From contig NZ_FOLB01000013.1 in assembly GCF_900112345.1 (NCBI RefSeq), positions 38,831 to 102,830 of the forward strand: a stretch of DNA of 64,000 nucleotides, in the 5' to 3' direction. Made by a program: the position numbers and the translations under genes. This DNA is from Nocardioides terrae. GTDB taxonomy: Bacteria > Actinomycetota > Actinomycetes > Propionibacteriales > Nocardioidaceae. This document shows positions 23,307 to 31,714 of the stretch, in pieces. The stretch's first letter is position 1. Each line of letters opens with the position of its first letter. The notes beneath the pieces were generated by a model that saw only the letters and a program-made list of their open reading frames with translations, had not been told where the DNA came from and did not search any database.

Positions 23307-24545
23307 GTGGGATTCGCGACGTACGCCGAGGTGTTGAGGAATCCGGTCGTCCGCCGGATCCTGCTGCTGGGCATGCTGATCCGGATCCCGCTCTGGGCCG
23401 CCAACGTGGTCATCACGCTGCACGTCGTCGGCCACCTCGACCGGTCCTACGCCGCCGCTGGTCTCGTCTCCACCGTGGTCGCGATCGCCCTGTCGGTGAG
23501 CAGCCCGTGGCGCGGCCGACGGCTGGACCGCGCCGGCCTGCGGGCCACCGTGCTGCCGTCGATCGTGATCGGCGCAGTGGTCTGGAGCATCGCACCATGG
23601 GTCGGCTACTGGCCGCTGATCCTCCTCGCCGGCGTCGGCAGCCTCTTCGCCGTGCCGAGCTTCTCGATCATCCGGCAGGTGCTCATCGGGCACGTGCCGG
23701 ACCACCACCGCACGACGGTGCTGTCGGTCGACTCGGTCGCCACCGAGCTCACCTTCCTCGTCGGGCCGGTGCTCGGCGTCCTGGCCGCCACCTACCTCCC
23801 GACCCAGGTCGCGCTCCTCATCTGCCAGCTCGCGGTCGTGCTCGGCGCCGTCGCCCTGTGGATCGCCGACCCGCCGCTGCACAGCGAGCACTCCGACCTC
23901 TCCGCCGGCAAGGTGTCGCGCCGGTCGTGGCTCACGCCGTCGGTCCTCATGATCCTGCTCATCGCGACCACCAGCACGCTGATCCTGACCGGTGAGGACC
24001 TCTCCACCGTGGCCGCGCTGCGGTCCTGGGACGCGCCCACCTCGATCGGCTGGATGCTCGCCCTGTGGGGCGCCGGCTCCGCGATCGGCGGCATCGTCTA
24101 CGGCGCCCTGCAGCGTCACCCCTCGGCGGCGCTGCTGCTCGTCGGGCTCGCCGGCACGACCGCCCTGGTCGCTCTCGCGCCGGACGGCAGCCGGCTGTGG
24201 TTCGCTGTGCTGCTGACGATCTCCGGGCTCTTCTGCGCGCCGACGATCACGGCGACCGTCGACGACCTCTCCCGGGTCGTCCCGGCCAGCGTGCGTGGCG
24301 AGGCGATGGGGTGGCACGGCTCGGCGCTGACCCTCGGCAGCGCCGTCGGCGCGCCGATCATCGGCCTCGGCCTGGACCGCGGTGGCTGGGCCTGGGGGTT
24401 CGCCCTGGCCGGCATCGCCGGGCTGATCATCGCCCTGCCCGGCGTGGCGCTGACCCGCCGGGGCCGGGCGGTCGCCGAGGCCGCCCCCGACGCCTCGACC
24501 CAGGGCGACGCGCAGCAGGCCGCCGACGCGCCGCTCGGGATCTGA
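23307..24545 (+). CDS. MFS transporter
   Basis: A 412-residue permease with about 12 hydrophobic helices, starting VGFATYAEVLRNPVVRRILLLG. The PSFSIIRQVLIGHVPDHHR loop and the late FCAPTITATVDDLSRVVP segment are typical of actinobacterial MFS proteins of unknown substrate. Start GTG 23307 follows GACAAT by 6 nt (leaderless type). The polar tail from about 390 is Ala/Asp-rich. It stands alone on the plus strand between the HD hydrolase and convergent DUF4031. Confidence 0.87.
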   Translation: MGFATYAEVLRNPVVRRILLLGMLIRIPLWAANVVITLHVVGHLDRSYAAAGLVSTVVAIALSVSSPWRGRRLDRAGLRATVLPSIVIGAVVWSIAPWVGYWPLILLAGVGSLFAVPSFSIIRQVLIGHVPDHHRTTVLSVDSVATELTFLVGPVLGVLAATYLPTQVALLICQLAVVLGAVALWIADPPLHSEHSDLSAGKVSRRSWLTPSVLMILLIATTSTLILTGEDLSTVAALRSWDAPTSIGWMLALWGAGSAIGGIVYGALQRHPSAALLLVGLAGTTALVALAPDGSRLWFAVLLTISGLFCAPTITATVDDLSRVVPASVRGEAMGWHGSALTLGSAVGAPIIGLGLDRGGWAWGFALAGIAGLIIALPGVALTRRGRAVAEAAPDASTQGDAQQAADAPLGI

Positions 24546-24571
24546 CCGCGCTCGCCGCCGGTCCTCGCCCG

Positions 24572-24835
24572 TCAGGGCCGCTGCGGCTTGCGCCGGCGCA
24601 GGCCGGCCGCCCGCAGCCGGGCGACCAGCTCGCGGCTGCTGACCGCCGTGGCGCCGGCCACGACCACGTCGTCGTACCTCTCGGCGGGCACGTCGTAGTG
24701 GTCGCGGTCGAAGCCACGCGCCGGGATGCCGACGGCCGTCGCGAAGGCGTGCAGCTCCTCGTAGGACACGTCGCTCGCCAGGTGCGACCAGAGCCGGCCG
24801 CGGGCCGGGACGAGCGGCGGGTCGATGAGGATCAC
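24572..24835 (-). CDS. DUF4031 family protein
   Basis: A small 87-residue protein with the family pattern VILIDPPLVPARGRLWSHL, ELHAFATAVGIP, RGFDRDHYDVP and ELVARLRAAGLR. Function unknown; the conserved Asp/His residues could be catalytic or metal-binding. Start GTG 24835 is chosen because the family begins with (M/V)-x-ILIDPP; GATACT lies 7 nt upstream, giving a probable leaderless start. Diverges from the 114-residue hypothetical gene at 24885. Confidence 0.88.
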   Translation of the reverse strand: MILIDPPLVPARGRLWSHLASDVSYEELHAFATAVGIPARGFDRDHYDVPAERYDDVVVAGATAVSSRELVARLRAAGLRRRKPQRP

Positions 24836-24884
24836 GAGCCCCAGTATCCCGGCCGTGTTTGACTCCTGGGGCACCATGGTCGGG

Positions 24885-25229
24885 ATGGATGCCACACTCC
24901 TGCTCGAGGCCCGCGCCCTCGTCCTCGCCGACCTGCAGGCGCGTGGACAAGCGTCCCCCGAGGCCGTGAGCGCGCTCGAGGACGCCGTGTCCGAGCGTGG
25001 CTGGTGGGCCGACCAGTGGCCCGAGGGGAGCAGGTACGTCGCCGGGCTGGTCGCCCAGGACGTGCAGGATGCGCTGTTCGAGGCCGGGAGTCGCTGGCCG
25101 CTGTGCCGCGACTGCGGCCCCGAGGCGCCGGAGCACCCGCTCTACATCTCCCCCGACCTCGGTGGCCCGGACCCGATCTGGATCTGCGAGGAGACCGGCG
25201 ACGTCGTCGCCCCGCTGGGTCGCCTCTAG
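24885..25229 (+). CDS. Hypothetical protein with CxxC motif
   Basis: A 114-residue protein I cannot assign. The first half is helical and acidic (LLEARALVLADLQARG, ALEDAVSERGWWADQW); the second half has PLCRDCGPEAPEHPLYISPDLGG and IWICEETGDVVAPLG, where CxxC and a later Cys could bind metal or form a small knuckle. Codon use is strongly GC at the third position, like its neighbours. ATG 24885 is preferred; ATG 24876 would add three residues. It overlaps the convergent GntR gene by 4 bp (CTAG shared by both stops). Confidence 0.78.
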   Translation: MDATLLLEARALVLADLQARGQASPEAVSALEDAVSERGWWADQWPEGSRYVAGLVAQDVQDALFEAGSRWPLCRDCGPEAPEHPLYISPDLGGPDPIWICEETGDVVAPLGRL

Positions 25230-25945
25230 TCACTGCCGCCCAGGTTGACCCGCACCATGTAGCGGTCGGCGCGACAGACGCTGCGCGACACCTCGATGAC
25301 CTTCTCCTGCCACAGGCCGCGGCGCTGCTTGCGCAGCACGGCGGTGCCGACGGGCAGGCCCAGCAGGCGCGCCTCGTCGTCCGACGCGAGGCCTGCGCCG
25401 ATGGCGTCCTCGACCCAGGTCGGCCGCAGGCCACGGCCGGCCAGCTCGTCGTACAGGCTCGACGGCACCGGCCCCTGCAGGAAGCCGGGCAGCAGCACCT
25501 CGTTGAGGTAGACGTCCTCGACGCTCATGGCAGCGCCGTCGGCGTGCCGCAGCCGCCGCCAGTGGACCACCGCATCGCCCTCGCTGATGGAGAGGGCGCG
25601 GGCCACGCCGGCACCCGCCTGCTCCAGGCGGAGCGCCAGCGTCTGCGACTCCGGCACCATCCCCCGCGCGGTCATCTCCTCACGGAAGGAGAGCACCGGG
25701 GTGGCCGTGCGCCGCGGAGGGGCGACGAAGGTGCCGCGTCCGGGCACCCGCTCGAGCAGCCCTTCGGCGACCAGCGCGTCGAGCGCCTGGCGCACGGTCA
25801 TCCGCGCGACACCGAACCTGCTCACGAGCTCGCGCTCCGAGGGCGCGGGGGCGCCCGGGTGCCGGCCGGCGACCAGATCACGGACGTACTCGCGGACGGC
25901 CTCGTGCTTGAGCGCACGCCCCCCAGGCGTCAGCACGTTCTCCAC
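25226..25945 (-). CDS. GntR family regulator, HutC/UTRA type
   Basis: A 239-residue transcription factor. The N-terminal winged helix has APSERELVSRFGVARMTVRQ and ALDALVAEGLLERVPGRGTF (about 35-80), followed by a UTRA ligand-binding domain (about 95-235) with LSISEGDAVVHWRRLRHADG. The effector is not evident; no matching catabolic operon is adjacent. Start GTG 25945 lies 7 nt after TACCCT (complement of 25953-25958). An inverted repeat at 25937-25966 brackets this -10 box and is the likely autoregulatory operator. Confidence 0.93.
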   Translation of the reverse strand: MENVLTPGGRALKHEAVREYVRDLVAGRHPGAPAPSERELVSRFGVARMTVRQALDALVAEGLLERVPGRGTFVAPPRRTATPVLSFREEMTARGMVPESQTLALRLEQAGAGVARALSISEGDAVVHWRRLRHADGAAMSVEDVYLNEVLLPGFLQGPVPSSLYDELAGRGLRPTWVEDAIGAGLASDDEARLLGLPVGTAVLRKQRRGLWQEKVIEVSRSVCRADRYMVRVNLGGSD

Positions 25946-25966
25946 GTGGGTCAGGGTAGGGAGAAC
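25937..25966 (-). promoter_or_regulatory. GntR promoter with GTTCTCC/GGAGAAC dyad
   Basis: Perfect 7-bp arms GTTCTCC (25937-25943) and GGAGAAC (25960-25966), 16 bp apart, flank the -10 box TACCCT (complement of 25953-25958); the lower arm touches the GTG start codon at 25943-25945. The position fits self-repression by the GntR protein; binding is inferred. Confidence 0.6.
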
Positions 25967-26008
25967 AAGCAGCCCGCGTACGCCGTTCGGCACGACTCGC
26001 CCTGTCGT

Positions 26009-26024
26009 TCGATCAGGTGTTCGA
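26009..26024 (+). promoter_or_regulatory. LexA (SOS) box-like site upstream of alkB-like gene
   Basis: TCGATC-AGGT-GTTCGA differs at one position from the actinobacterial LexA consensus TCGAAC-N4-GTTCGA. It overlaps where the -35 box would lie, relative to the -10 box TATGGT at 26033-26038 (17-bp spacing places -35 at 26010-26015). DNA-damage control of the gene at 26045 is therefore plausible. Confidence 0.55.
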
Positions 26025-26044
26025 ACCAGGCGTATGGTGGGCGC

Positions 26045-26653
26045 ATGGAGTTCCAGGGCACTCTCTTCGAGGCTCCGTCGGGCATCGGCTTCGACCGGCT
26101 GGAGCGCACCCCCCTGACCCGCGGCGCGTGGGTCGACGTCCATCGCGACTGGCTGCCGGACGCCGACGACGTCTTCACCCGCCTCGTCGGCACCGTGCCG
26201 TGGCGGGCGGAGCGGCGCGAGATGTACGACCGCGTGGTCGACGTACCCCGGCTCGTGCACACCTACCTGGCCGGCGACTCCCTCCCCCATCCCGTGCTCG
26301 ACGACGCGCGCGACGCGCTCAGCGAGCACTACCTGCCCGAGCTCGGCGAGCCGTTCCGGACGGCCGGCTGCTGCTACTACCGCGACGGCCGGGACTCGGT
26401 CGCCTGGCACGGCGACACGATCGGCCGCGGACGCTCCGAGGACACCATGGTCGCGATCGTCTCGCTCGGCGACCCGCGGCGGCTCTGCCTGCGACCGCGC
26501 GGCGGCGGCGACTCCATCGCCGTCGAGCTCGGCCACGGCGACCTCGTGGTGATGGGCGGCTCGTGCCAGCGCACCTGGGAGCACGCGGTGCCCAAGGTCG
26601 CCCACGCCGGGCCACGGATCTCGGTGCAGTTCCGCCCGCTCAACGTCTTCTGA
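26045..26653 (+). CDS. AlkB-like 2-oxoglutarate/Fe(II) dioxygenase
   Basis: A 202-residue oxygenase that probably removes alkyl lesions from nucleic acid bases by oxidative demethylation. The iron ligands are in WHGDTIGR (His and Asp, about 119-121) and EHAVPKV (His, about 179), and the 2-oxoglutarate-binding Arg is in RISVQFRPLN near the C-terminus. The CCYYRDGRDSVAWH block matches the nucleotide-recognition region of AlkB proteins. Start ATG 26045 is 6 nt after TATGGT (26033-26038), so it is leaderless. An SOS-like box overlaps the promoter. Confidence 0.92.
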   Translation: MEFQGTLFEAPSGIGFDRLERTPLTRGAWVDVHRDWLPDADDVFTRLVGTVPWRAERREMYDRVVDVPRLVHTYLAGDSLPHPVLDDARDALSEHYLPELGEPFRTAGCCYYRDGRDSVAWHGDTIGRGRSEDTMVAIVSLGDPRRLCLRPRGGGDSIAVELGHGDLVVMGGSCQRTWEHAVPKVAHAGPRISVQFRPLNVF

Positions 26654-26704
26654 GCAGGCGAAAACCGGTCGTGTGGCGGGTGGGTCAGATGGTTCGATGA
26701 TCCG

Positions 26705-27973
26705 GTGTCGACGATGACCGCGCGCTCGCGCACGCCCTCCTTCTGGCACGACCTGCCGCGCGAGGGCAAGCTGCTGCTCTCCCTCGTCGTCGTCGACTTC
26801 GTCGGCCGCGGCCTGACGCTCCCCTTCGCCGTCGTCTACCTGCACGAGGTCCGCGACTTCTCCCTGGGTACGACGGGAACGCTGATCGGCCTCGGCTCGC
26901 TGGTCGGCTTCGCTGCGGTCGGGCCGGGCGGCGCCCTCATCGACCGGATCGGCGCGCGCCACGTCATGCAGCTCGTGCAGGTGCTGCTGATCGTCGGCAG
27001 CGTGCTGCTCGCCTTCGCCTCCACCGTCCTCGCGGCGGCCCTCGCGCTGGTCCTGCAGGGGCTCGCGTTCGGCGTCATCTGGCCGGCCTCGCAGAGCCTG
27101 ATCGCCGCGATCGTCCCGGCCGAGCTGCGCCAGCGCTACTTCGGCGTCAACTTCACGCTGCTCAACCTCGGCATCGGCGTGGGCGGCATCATCAGCGGGC
27201 TGCTCGTCGACGTCGACCGGCTGAGCACCTTCCAGGCGATCTACCTCGCCGACGCCGCCAGCTTCTTGCCGAGCGCCTTCCTGCTCGCCGTCCCCCTGCG
27301 CCACGTCGCCGGGCGCCCGGTCCACAGCGACCACGACGACGGCGAGCGGCCGAGCTATCTCACCCTGCTGCGCAACCCGGCCGTCCGGACCCTGCTGGTC
27401 GTCAGCATGGTGGGGGCGTTCGTCGGCTACGCCCAGCTCAACGCGGGCATGACCGCGTTCGCGACGGTGGTCGGCGGCGTCTCGACCCGCGCGCTCGGCT
27501 TCGCCTTCGCCGCCAACACGGCCGTCATCGTCCTGCTCCAGCTGTTCGTGCTGCGCTGGATCGAGGGCTACCGGCGCACCCGGGTGCTCGCGATGATGGG
27601 CATCATCTGGGCGGCGTCGTGGCTGTGCCTCGGCGCGGCCGGCCTCGTGCCCGGCACCCTGGGCGCGGCACTGCTCGTCGCCGCCTGCGCGGCGGTCTTC
27701 GCGCTCGGCGAGACCTTGCTGCAGCCGACCGTCCCGGCGATGGTCAACGACCTGGCCACCGACCGCAGCCGCGGTCGCGCCAACGCGCTCAACTCCGCCG
27801 GCTTCGCCTTCCCGCAGTTCATCGCGCCGCCGATCGCGGGCTTCCTCATCGACGCCGACCTGAGCTGGCTCTACGTCGCGTCGCTGGTCGTCGGCTCGCT
27901 CCTCATCGGCGTGCTCGCGGTCTCCCGCCTCGAGCCGCAGCTCACCCCGGAGGTCAACGGCATCGGCTCTTGA
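26705..27973 (+). CDS. MFS transporter
   Basis: A 422-residue permease with about 12 hydrophobic helices. Features: PREGKLLLSLVVVDFVGRGL at the first helix, GGALIDRIGARHVMQ (loop 2-3 signature) and PTVPAMVNDLATDRSRGRAN before the last helices. Similar proteins are annotated as multidrug exporters; the substrate is unknown. GTG 26705 is used; ATG 26714 is an alternative and no strong SD distinguishes them. It lies 51 bp after the AlkB-like gene. Confidence 0.87.
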   Translation: MSTMTARSRTPSFWHDLPREGKLLLSLVVVDFVGRGLTLPFAVVYLHEVRDFSLGTTGTLIGLGSLVGFAAVGPGGALIDRIGARHVMQLVQVLLIVGSVLLAFASTVLAAALALVLQGLAFGVIWPASQSLIAAIVPAELRQRYFGVNFTLLNLGIGVGGIISGLLVDVDRLSTFQAIYLADAASFLPSAFLLAVPLRHVAGRPVHSDHDDGERPSYLTLLRNPAVRTLLVVSMVGAFVGYAQLNAGMTAFATVVGGVSTRALGFAFAANTAVIVLLQLFVLRWIEGYRRTRVLAMMGIIWAASWLCLGAAGLVPGTLGAALLVAACAAVFALGETLLQPTVPAMVNDLATDRSRGRANALNSAGFAFPQFIAPPIAGFLIDADLSWLYVASLVVGSLLIGVLAVSRLEPQLTPEVNGIGS

Positions 27974-27981
27974 GGCGTCCT

Positions 27982-28008
27982 CCAAGTCGCACCCAAGCCG
28001 GGCCCAAG
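27982..28008 (+). repeat. Three CCAAG repeats at 11-bp period
   Basis: CCAAG occurs at 27982-27986, 27993-27997 and 28004-28008, exactly 11 bp apart, 49 bp before the MMPL start. One helical turn per copy is the arrangement bound by OmpR-type and SARP regulators. The cognate regulator is not identified. Confidence 0.5.
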
Positions 28009-28057
28009 CAGGCTCGCCCACCGTGGGGTCATCCACTCATCCGAGGAGACCCCCATC

Positions 28058-30178
28058 ATGTTCGACCTCCACCGGCTCGGCACCGCCACCGCGAGGCACC
28101 CCTGGCGGACCATCGCCACCTGGCTGCTGGTCATCGTCGCGATCACCGCGGCGGCCGGCACCTGGGGCGGCAGCCTGCGCGACGACTGGGACGTGCCGGG
28201 TGCCCGCGCCCAGACCGGCATCGACCTGCTCCGCGAGCACGTCCCCGACAGCGGCGGGTCCTCCGCCCAGGTCGTGCTCCACGACGACCGGCCGCTGGAC
28301 CGGGCCACGGTCTCGCGGACCGCCGACGCCGTCGCCGCGCTCCCCCACGTCTCCACCGTCACCCCGCGCCTCTCCGAGGACGGCGCCACCGCGCTGCTCT
28401 ACGTGAGGTACGACGTCCCCACCACCGACCCCTCGATCACGGCCGACCTCGGCCCGCTCGAGGGCGCGACCGACGTCGCCGAGCAAGCGGGCTACCAGGT
28501 CGAGTACGGCGGCGAGCTGCCCGGCACCGCCGAGCCGCTGGCCGGCCGCGGCGAGCTCGTCGGCGTCCTGGTGGCGCTCGCCCTGCTCGTGATCGCCTTC
28601 GGGTCGGTCGTCGCCGCCGGGCTGCCGATCGCCACCGCTGTCGCCGGTCTCGCGGCCGGGTCCGGCCTGGTCACCGTGCTGGCGCGGTTCACCGACGTGT
28701 CCCCGACCGCGCCCACCGTCGCCACGATGGTCGGGCTGGGCGTCGGGATCGACTACGCGCTGCTGCTGGTGACCCGGCACGTCGAGCGGCTCCGGGTCGG
28801 TGACACGCCTGTCGAGGCCGCGGCAGCGGCGACCGCGACCGCCGGTCGCTCGGTGGTCGGTGCCGGCCTCACCGTCCTCGTCTCGCTGATGGGGCTGCGG
28901 CTGGCCGGCCTGCCCACCTTCAGCGCCTTCGGCTTCGCGACGGCGATCTCCGTGACCGCCGTGATGGCCGCCGCTCTCACGCTCGTCCCTGCGCTGTGCG
29001 CGCTCACCGGACGCCGGCTGCTGCCGCGCAGGGACCGGCGCGGTGGTTCGCTCGCCGAGCGGGCGCACCGGGTCGGTGGCAGCGCGCGCTGGGCCGAGCG
29101 GGTCGGCCGCCGGCCGGTGGCGTGGGCGATGCTCGCCCTCGTCGTCCTGCTCGCCCTGGCCGCTCCCGCCCTCGGGATGCGCACCTGGCCCCAGGACGGT
29201 GGCAGCGCGCCGACCACCTCCACGCTGCGGGCGGCCCACGACCTCGTCGCGGACGGCTTCGGCCCCGGCGCGAACGGGCCGATCACCGTGGTCGCCGACC
29301 GGGCCGTGCTCGACGACGCCGAGATCGCCACCGTGCACGACCGGCTGGCCGCCGAGCCCGGCGTGGCCGGGTCGACCCGGGCGGCCACGTCGCCCGACGG
29401 CGCGCTGACGGTCTGGGACGTCGAGCCGACGACGGCACCGAGCGACGCGGCGACGACCCGACTGCTGGAGCGGCTGCGTGCCGACGTACTGCCCGACGGC
29501 GTGGAGCTGACCGGCTACACCCCCGTCCTGGCCGACATCGACGGCATGCTGTCGGACCGGCTCTGGGTCGTGATCGGCTTCGTCGTCACCGTCTCCGTGG
29601 TGCTGCTGACCGTCATGTTCCGCTCGGTCGTCGTGCCGCTGAAGGCGGCGGCGATGAACCTGCTCAGCATCGCGGCGGCGTACGGCGTCATGACGCTCGT
29701 CTTCCAGCACGGCTGGGGCCTGGGCCTGGTCGGCCTCGACCACACCGTCCCCGTGTCGAGCTGGGTGCCGATCCTGATGTTCGCGGTGCTCTTCGGGCTC
29801 TCCATGGACTACGAGGTGTTCCTGCTCTCCGCGGTGCGCCAGGACTGGCTCGACACCGGCGACGCGCGGGGCAGCGTGGTCCGGGGGCTCGGCTCGACCG
29901 GGCGGGTCATCTCGATGGCCGCCGCGATCATGGTCGCCGTCTTCCTCGGCTTCGCGACGGAGGAGTCCGTCACCGTGAAGATGATCGGCGTCGGCATGGC
30001 CGTGGCCGTCGCCCTCGACGCCACGGTGGTCCGGATGGTGCTCGTCCCCGCGACCATGACGCTCCTCGGCCGCTGGAACTGGTGGTTCCCGCGCCGCGGC
30101 CCGGTCGGCCCGACCGACTCCCTCGTCGTCGACTCCGTCGACGACCTCCCCGCCGGCGACCGCCTCAGCGGCGTCTGA
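28058..30178 (+). CDS. MMPL family RND transporter
   Basis: A 706-residue RND-superfamily exporter with two repeated halves, each a large external loop and about six helices. The conserved MMPL motifs are GLGVGIDYALLL (first half) and GLSMDYEVFLL (second half). Substrates in relatives are lipids or drugs. Start ATG 28058 has a good SD (GAGGAG about 10 nt upstream). The 84-bp upstream gap holds three CCAAG repeats of 11-bp period. A hemerythrin gene follows after 48 bp and is probably in the same operon. Confidence 0.95.
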   Translation: MFDLHRLGTATARHPWRTIATWLLVIVAITAAAGTWGGSLRDDWDVPGARAQTGIDLLREHVPDSGGSSAQVVLHDDRPLDRATVSRTADAVAALPHVSTVTPRLSEDGATALLYVRYDVPTTDPSITADLGPLEGATDVAEQAGYQVEYGGELPGTAEPLAGRGELVGVLVALALLVIAFGSVVAAGLPIATAVAGLAAGSGLVTVLARFTDVSPTAPTVATMVGLGVGIDYALLLVTRHVERLRVGDTPVEAAAAATATAGRSVVGAGLTVLVSLMGLRLAGLPTFSAFGFATAISVTAVMAAALTLVPALCALTGRRLLPRRDRRGGSLAERAHRVGGSARWAERVGRRPVAWAMLALVVLLALAAPALGMRTWPQDGGSAPTTSTLRAAHDLVADGFGPGANGPITVVADRAVLDDAEIATVHDRLAAEPGVAGSTRAATSPDGALTVWDVEPTTAPSDAATTRLLERLRADVLPDGVELTGYTPVLADIDGMLSDRLWVVIGFVVTVSVVLLTVMFRSVVVPLKAAAMNLLSIAAAYGVMTLVFQHGWGLGLVGLDHTVPVSSWVPILMFAVLFGLSMDYEVFLLSAVRQDWLDTGDARGSVVRGLGSTGRVISMAAAIMVAVFLGFATEESVTVKMIGVGMAVAVALDATVVRMVLVPATMTLLGRWNWWFPRRGPVGPTDSLVVDSVDDLPAGDRLSGV

Positions 30179-30226
30179 GTACCCGTTCGCAGATCGACGA
30201 CCACCCGACCCAGAGAAGAGACCGAC

Positions 30227-30958
30227 ATGACCACCGCCACCACCACCGCACCGTCGACGCAGCTGATGCTGCCGGGCCAGGCCGCCGCGCCGGAGGGACC
30301 CGTCGACATGTTCATGATGTACCTGATGCACCACGCCTTCCGCCGCGACCTCGACCGCTTCACCGCGGCCGTCGAGCGGACGCCCCTCGAGGACCGGGTC
30401 ACCTGGCAGGCGCTGGCCGCCCGCTGGGACCGCTTCTTCTCGATCCTGCACCATCACCACGCGGGCGAGGACGCCGTCCTCTGGCCGTTCCTGCTCGAGC
30501 GGGCCGACGAGCAGGAGCGGGCCCACCTCGAGGCGATGGAGGAGGAGCACAGCCACATCGACCCGCTGCTCGCCGCCGTCGCCGAGGGCTTCGCCTCGCT
30601 CGGCGCCGAGCCGCTGCCGGCCGATGCCGCCGACCGCCGTGCCGCGCTGATCCTGCGGGTCGCGGCGACCCGGGATGCGCTCGGCCGCCACCTCGCGCAC
30701 GAGGAGTCCGAGGCGATGGCCATCCTGCAGCGCCACATGACGCCCGAGGAGTGGGCCGGGCTCGAGAAGGAGGGCTGGAAGAAGGACAACCCGGACCCGG
30801 TCAGCTACATGCTGCCGTGGATCGCCGAGGGTTTGCCCGCCGACAAGCTCGAGGAGGCCTGGTCACGTGGGAGCTCGGTGATGAAGGTCGTGTGGTGGCT
30901 CACCCGCGGCCGGTTCCGCCGGGGCGAGGCGCTGGCGTTCAGGTACGCCCTCGCCTGA
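30227..30958 (+). CDS. Hemerythrin-domain protein
   Basis: A 243-residue protein whose central four-helix bundle carries the hemerythrin iron ligands: MHHAFRRDLDRF, ILHHHHAGEDAVLWPF (His and Glu), EEHSHIDPLL and HLAHEESEAM. Such domains bind a di-iron centre and sense or carry oxygen or NO. A C-terminal extension (about 180-243) contains a hydrophobic/basic stretch (MKVVWWLTRGRFRRGE). Start ATG 30227 has AGAGAAGAGA upstream. It follows the MMPL gene and may respond to oxidative or nitrosative stress; that link is inferred. Confidence 0.92.
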   Translation: MTTATTTAPSTQLMLPGQAAAPEGPVDMFMMYLMHHAFRRDLDRFTAAVERTPLEDRVTWQALAARWDRFFSILHHHHAGEDAVLWPFLLERADEQERAHLEAMEEEHSHIDPLLAAVAEGFASLGAEPLPADAADRRAALILRVAATRDALGRHLAHEESEAMAILQRHMTPEEWAGLEKEGWKKDNPDPVSYMLPWIAEGLPADKLEEAWSRGSSVMKVVWWLTRGRFRRGEALAFRYALA

Positions 30959-30985
30959 GCGGTCCGAGCCACCTCCGAACCGGTC

Positions 30986-31714
30986 TCAGCGATGCCGGCG
31001 AAGGACTCTCCAGGCGAGGAGGACGGCGACGAGGGCGGCAGCCGCCTGGCGCCAGTAGGCCCGGGCGAGCACCGGCAGGACGGTCGCCCCGAGGTCGAGC
31101 GCGTCGTCGGCGCCCGCCCCGGTCGGGCTGGGGCGTCCGGTGGTCGCGGCGGGGCTCGGGGCCGGGGTCGGCGGCGCCACCGGCTCCGAGCGCTCGGACG
31201 GCTCCGGAGGCGGCGCCGAGGAGGGACCCGCGTCCTGGTCCGCGACCGGCTCCTCCGCCGGCGCCGACGACCGCTCCTGCAGGCAGGCGACGAACTGGCC
31301 GAGCAGCTTGTCGGAGACGTCCTGCATGACCCCGCGGCCGAACTGCGCGGGCTTGCCGGTGATCGACAGGTCGGTCCGGACCGACACGTCGGTGCTCGGG
31401 CCGCCGTCGCCGGTGGACCCACTCATCGACAGCGTGACCGTCGCGCCCGCCGTACCGTTGCCACGCTTGTCGCGCCCCTTCGCCTCGACGACGAAGGTGT
31501 GGGCGGCATCGTCCTTGGAGACGAACGTGCCCGAGCCGGCGTAGACGAGCGCGATCGGGCCGAGCTTGACCTTCACCGTGCCTTGGAAGGTGTCGCCCTC
31601 GACCGACGTGACCTGCGCTCCGGGGAAGCACTCGGCCAGGTCGGCGATGTCCTGGAAGCGGGACCAGGTCTCCTTGGCGGGCCCGGGGACGGTGAAGCTG
31701 TGGGTCAGCTCCAT
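30986..31714 (-). CDS. CoxG-like SRPBCC protein, membrane anchored
   Basis: A 242-residue protein starting MELTHSFTVPGPAKETW, the START/SRPBCC fold of CO dehydrogenase subunit G (CoxG), with FPGAQVTSVEGDTFQGTVKV and GKPAQFGRGVMQDVSDKLL. An Ala/Pro/Ser-rich linker (about 150-205) and a C-terminal helix with Arg/His tail (ALVAVLLAWRVLRRHR) follow, consistent with anchoring the hydroxylase to the membrane as proposed for CoxG. ATG 31714 overlaps the FAD-subunit stop (TGATG). It is the last gene of the S-L-M-G operon. Confidence 0.92.
   Translation of the reverse strand: MELTHSFTVPGPAKETWSRFQDIADLAECFPGAQVTSVEGDTFQGTVKVKLGPIALVYAGSGTFVSKDDAAHTFVVEAKGRDKRGNGTAGATVTLSMSGSTGDGGPSTDVSVRTDLSITGKPAQFGRGVMQDVSDKLLGQFVACLQERSSAPAEEPVADQDAGPSSAPPPEPSERSEPVAPPTPAPSPAATTGRPSPTGAGADDALDLGATVLPVLARAYWRQAAAALVAVLLAWRVLRRHR

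Noticed and set aside
28058..30178. MMPL gene as part of a mycolic-acid type cluster
   Set aside because: No polyketide, acyl-AMP ligase or other lipid-assembly genes are nearby; only a hemerythrin gene follows.
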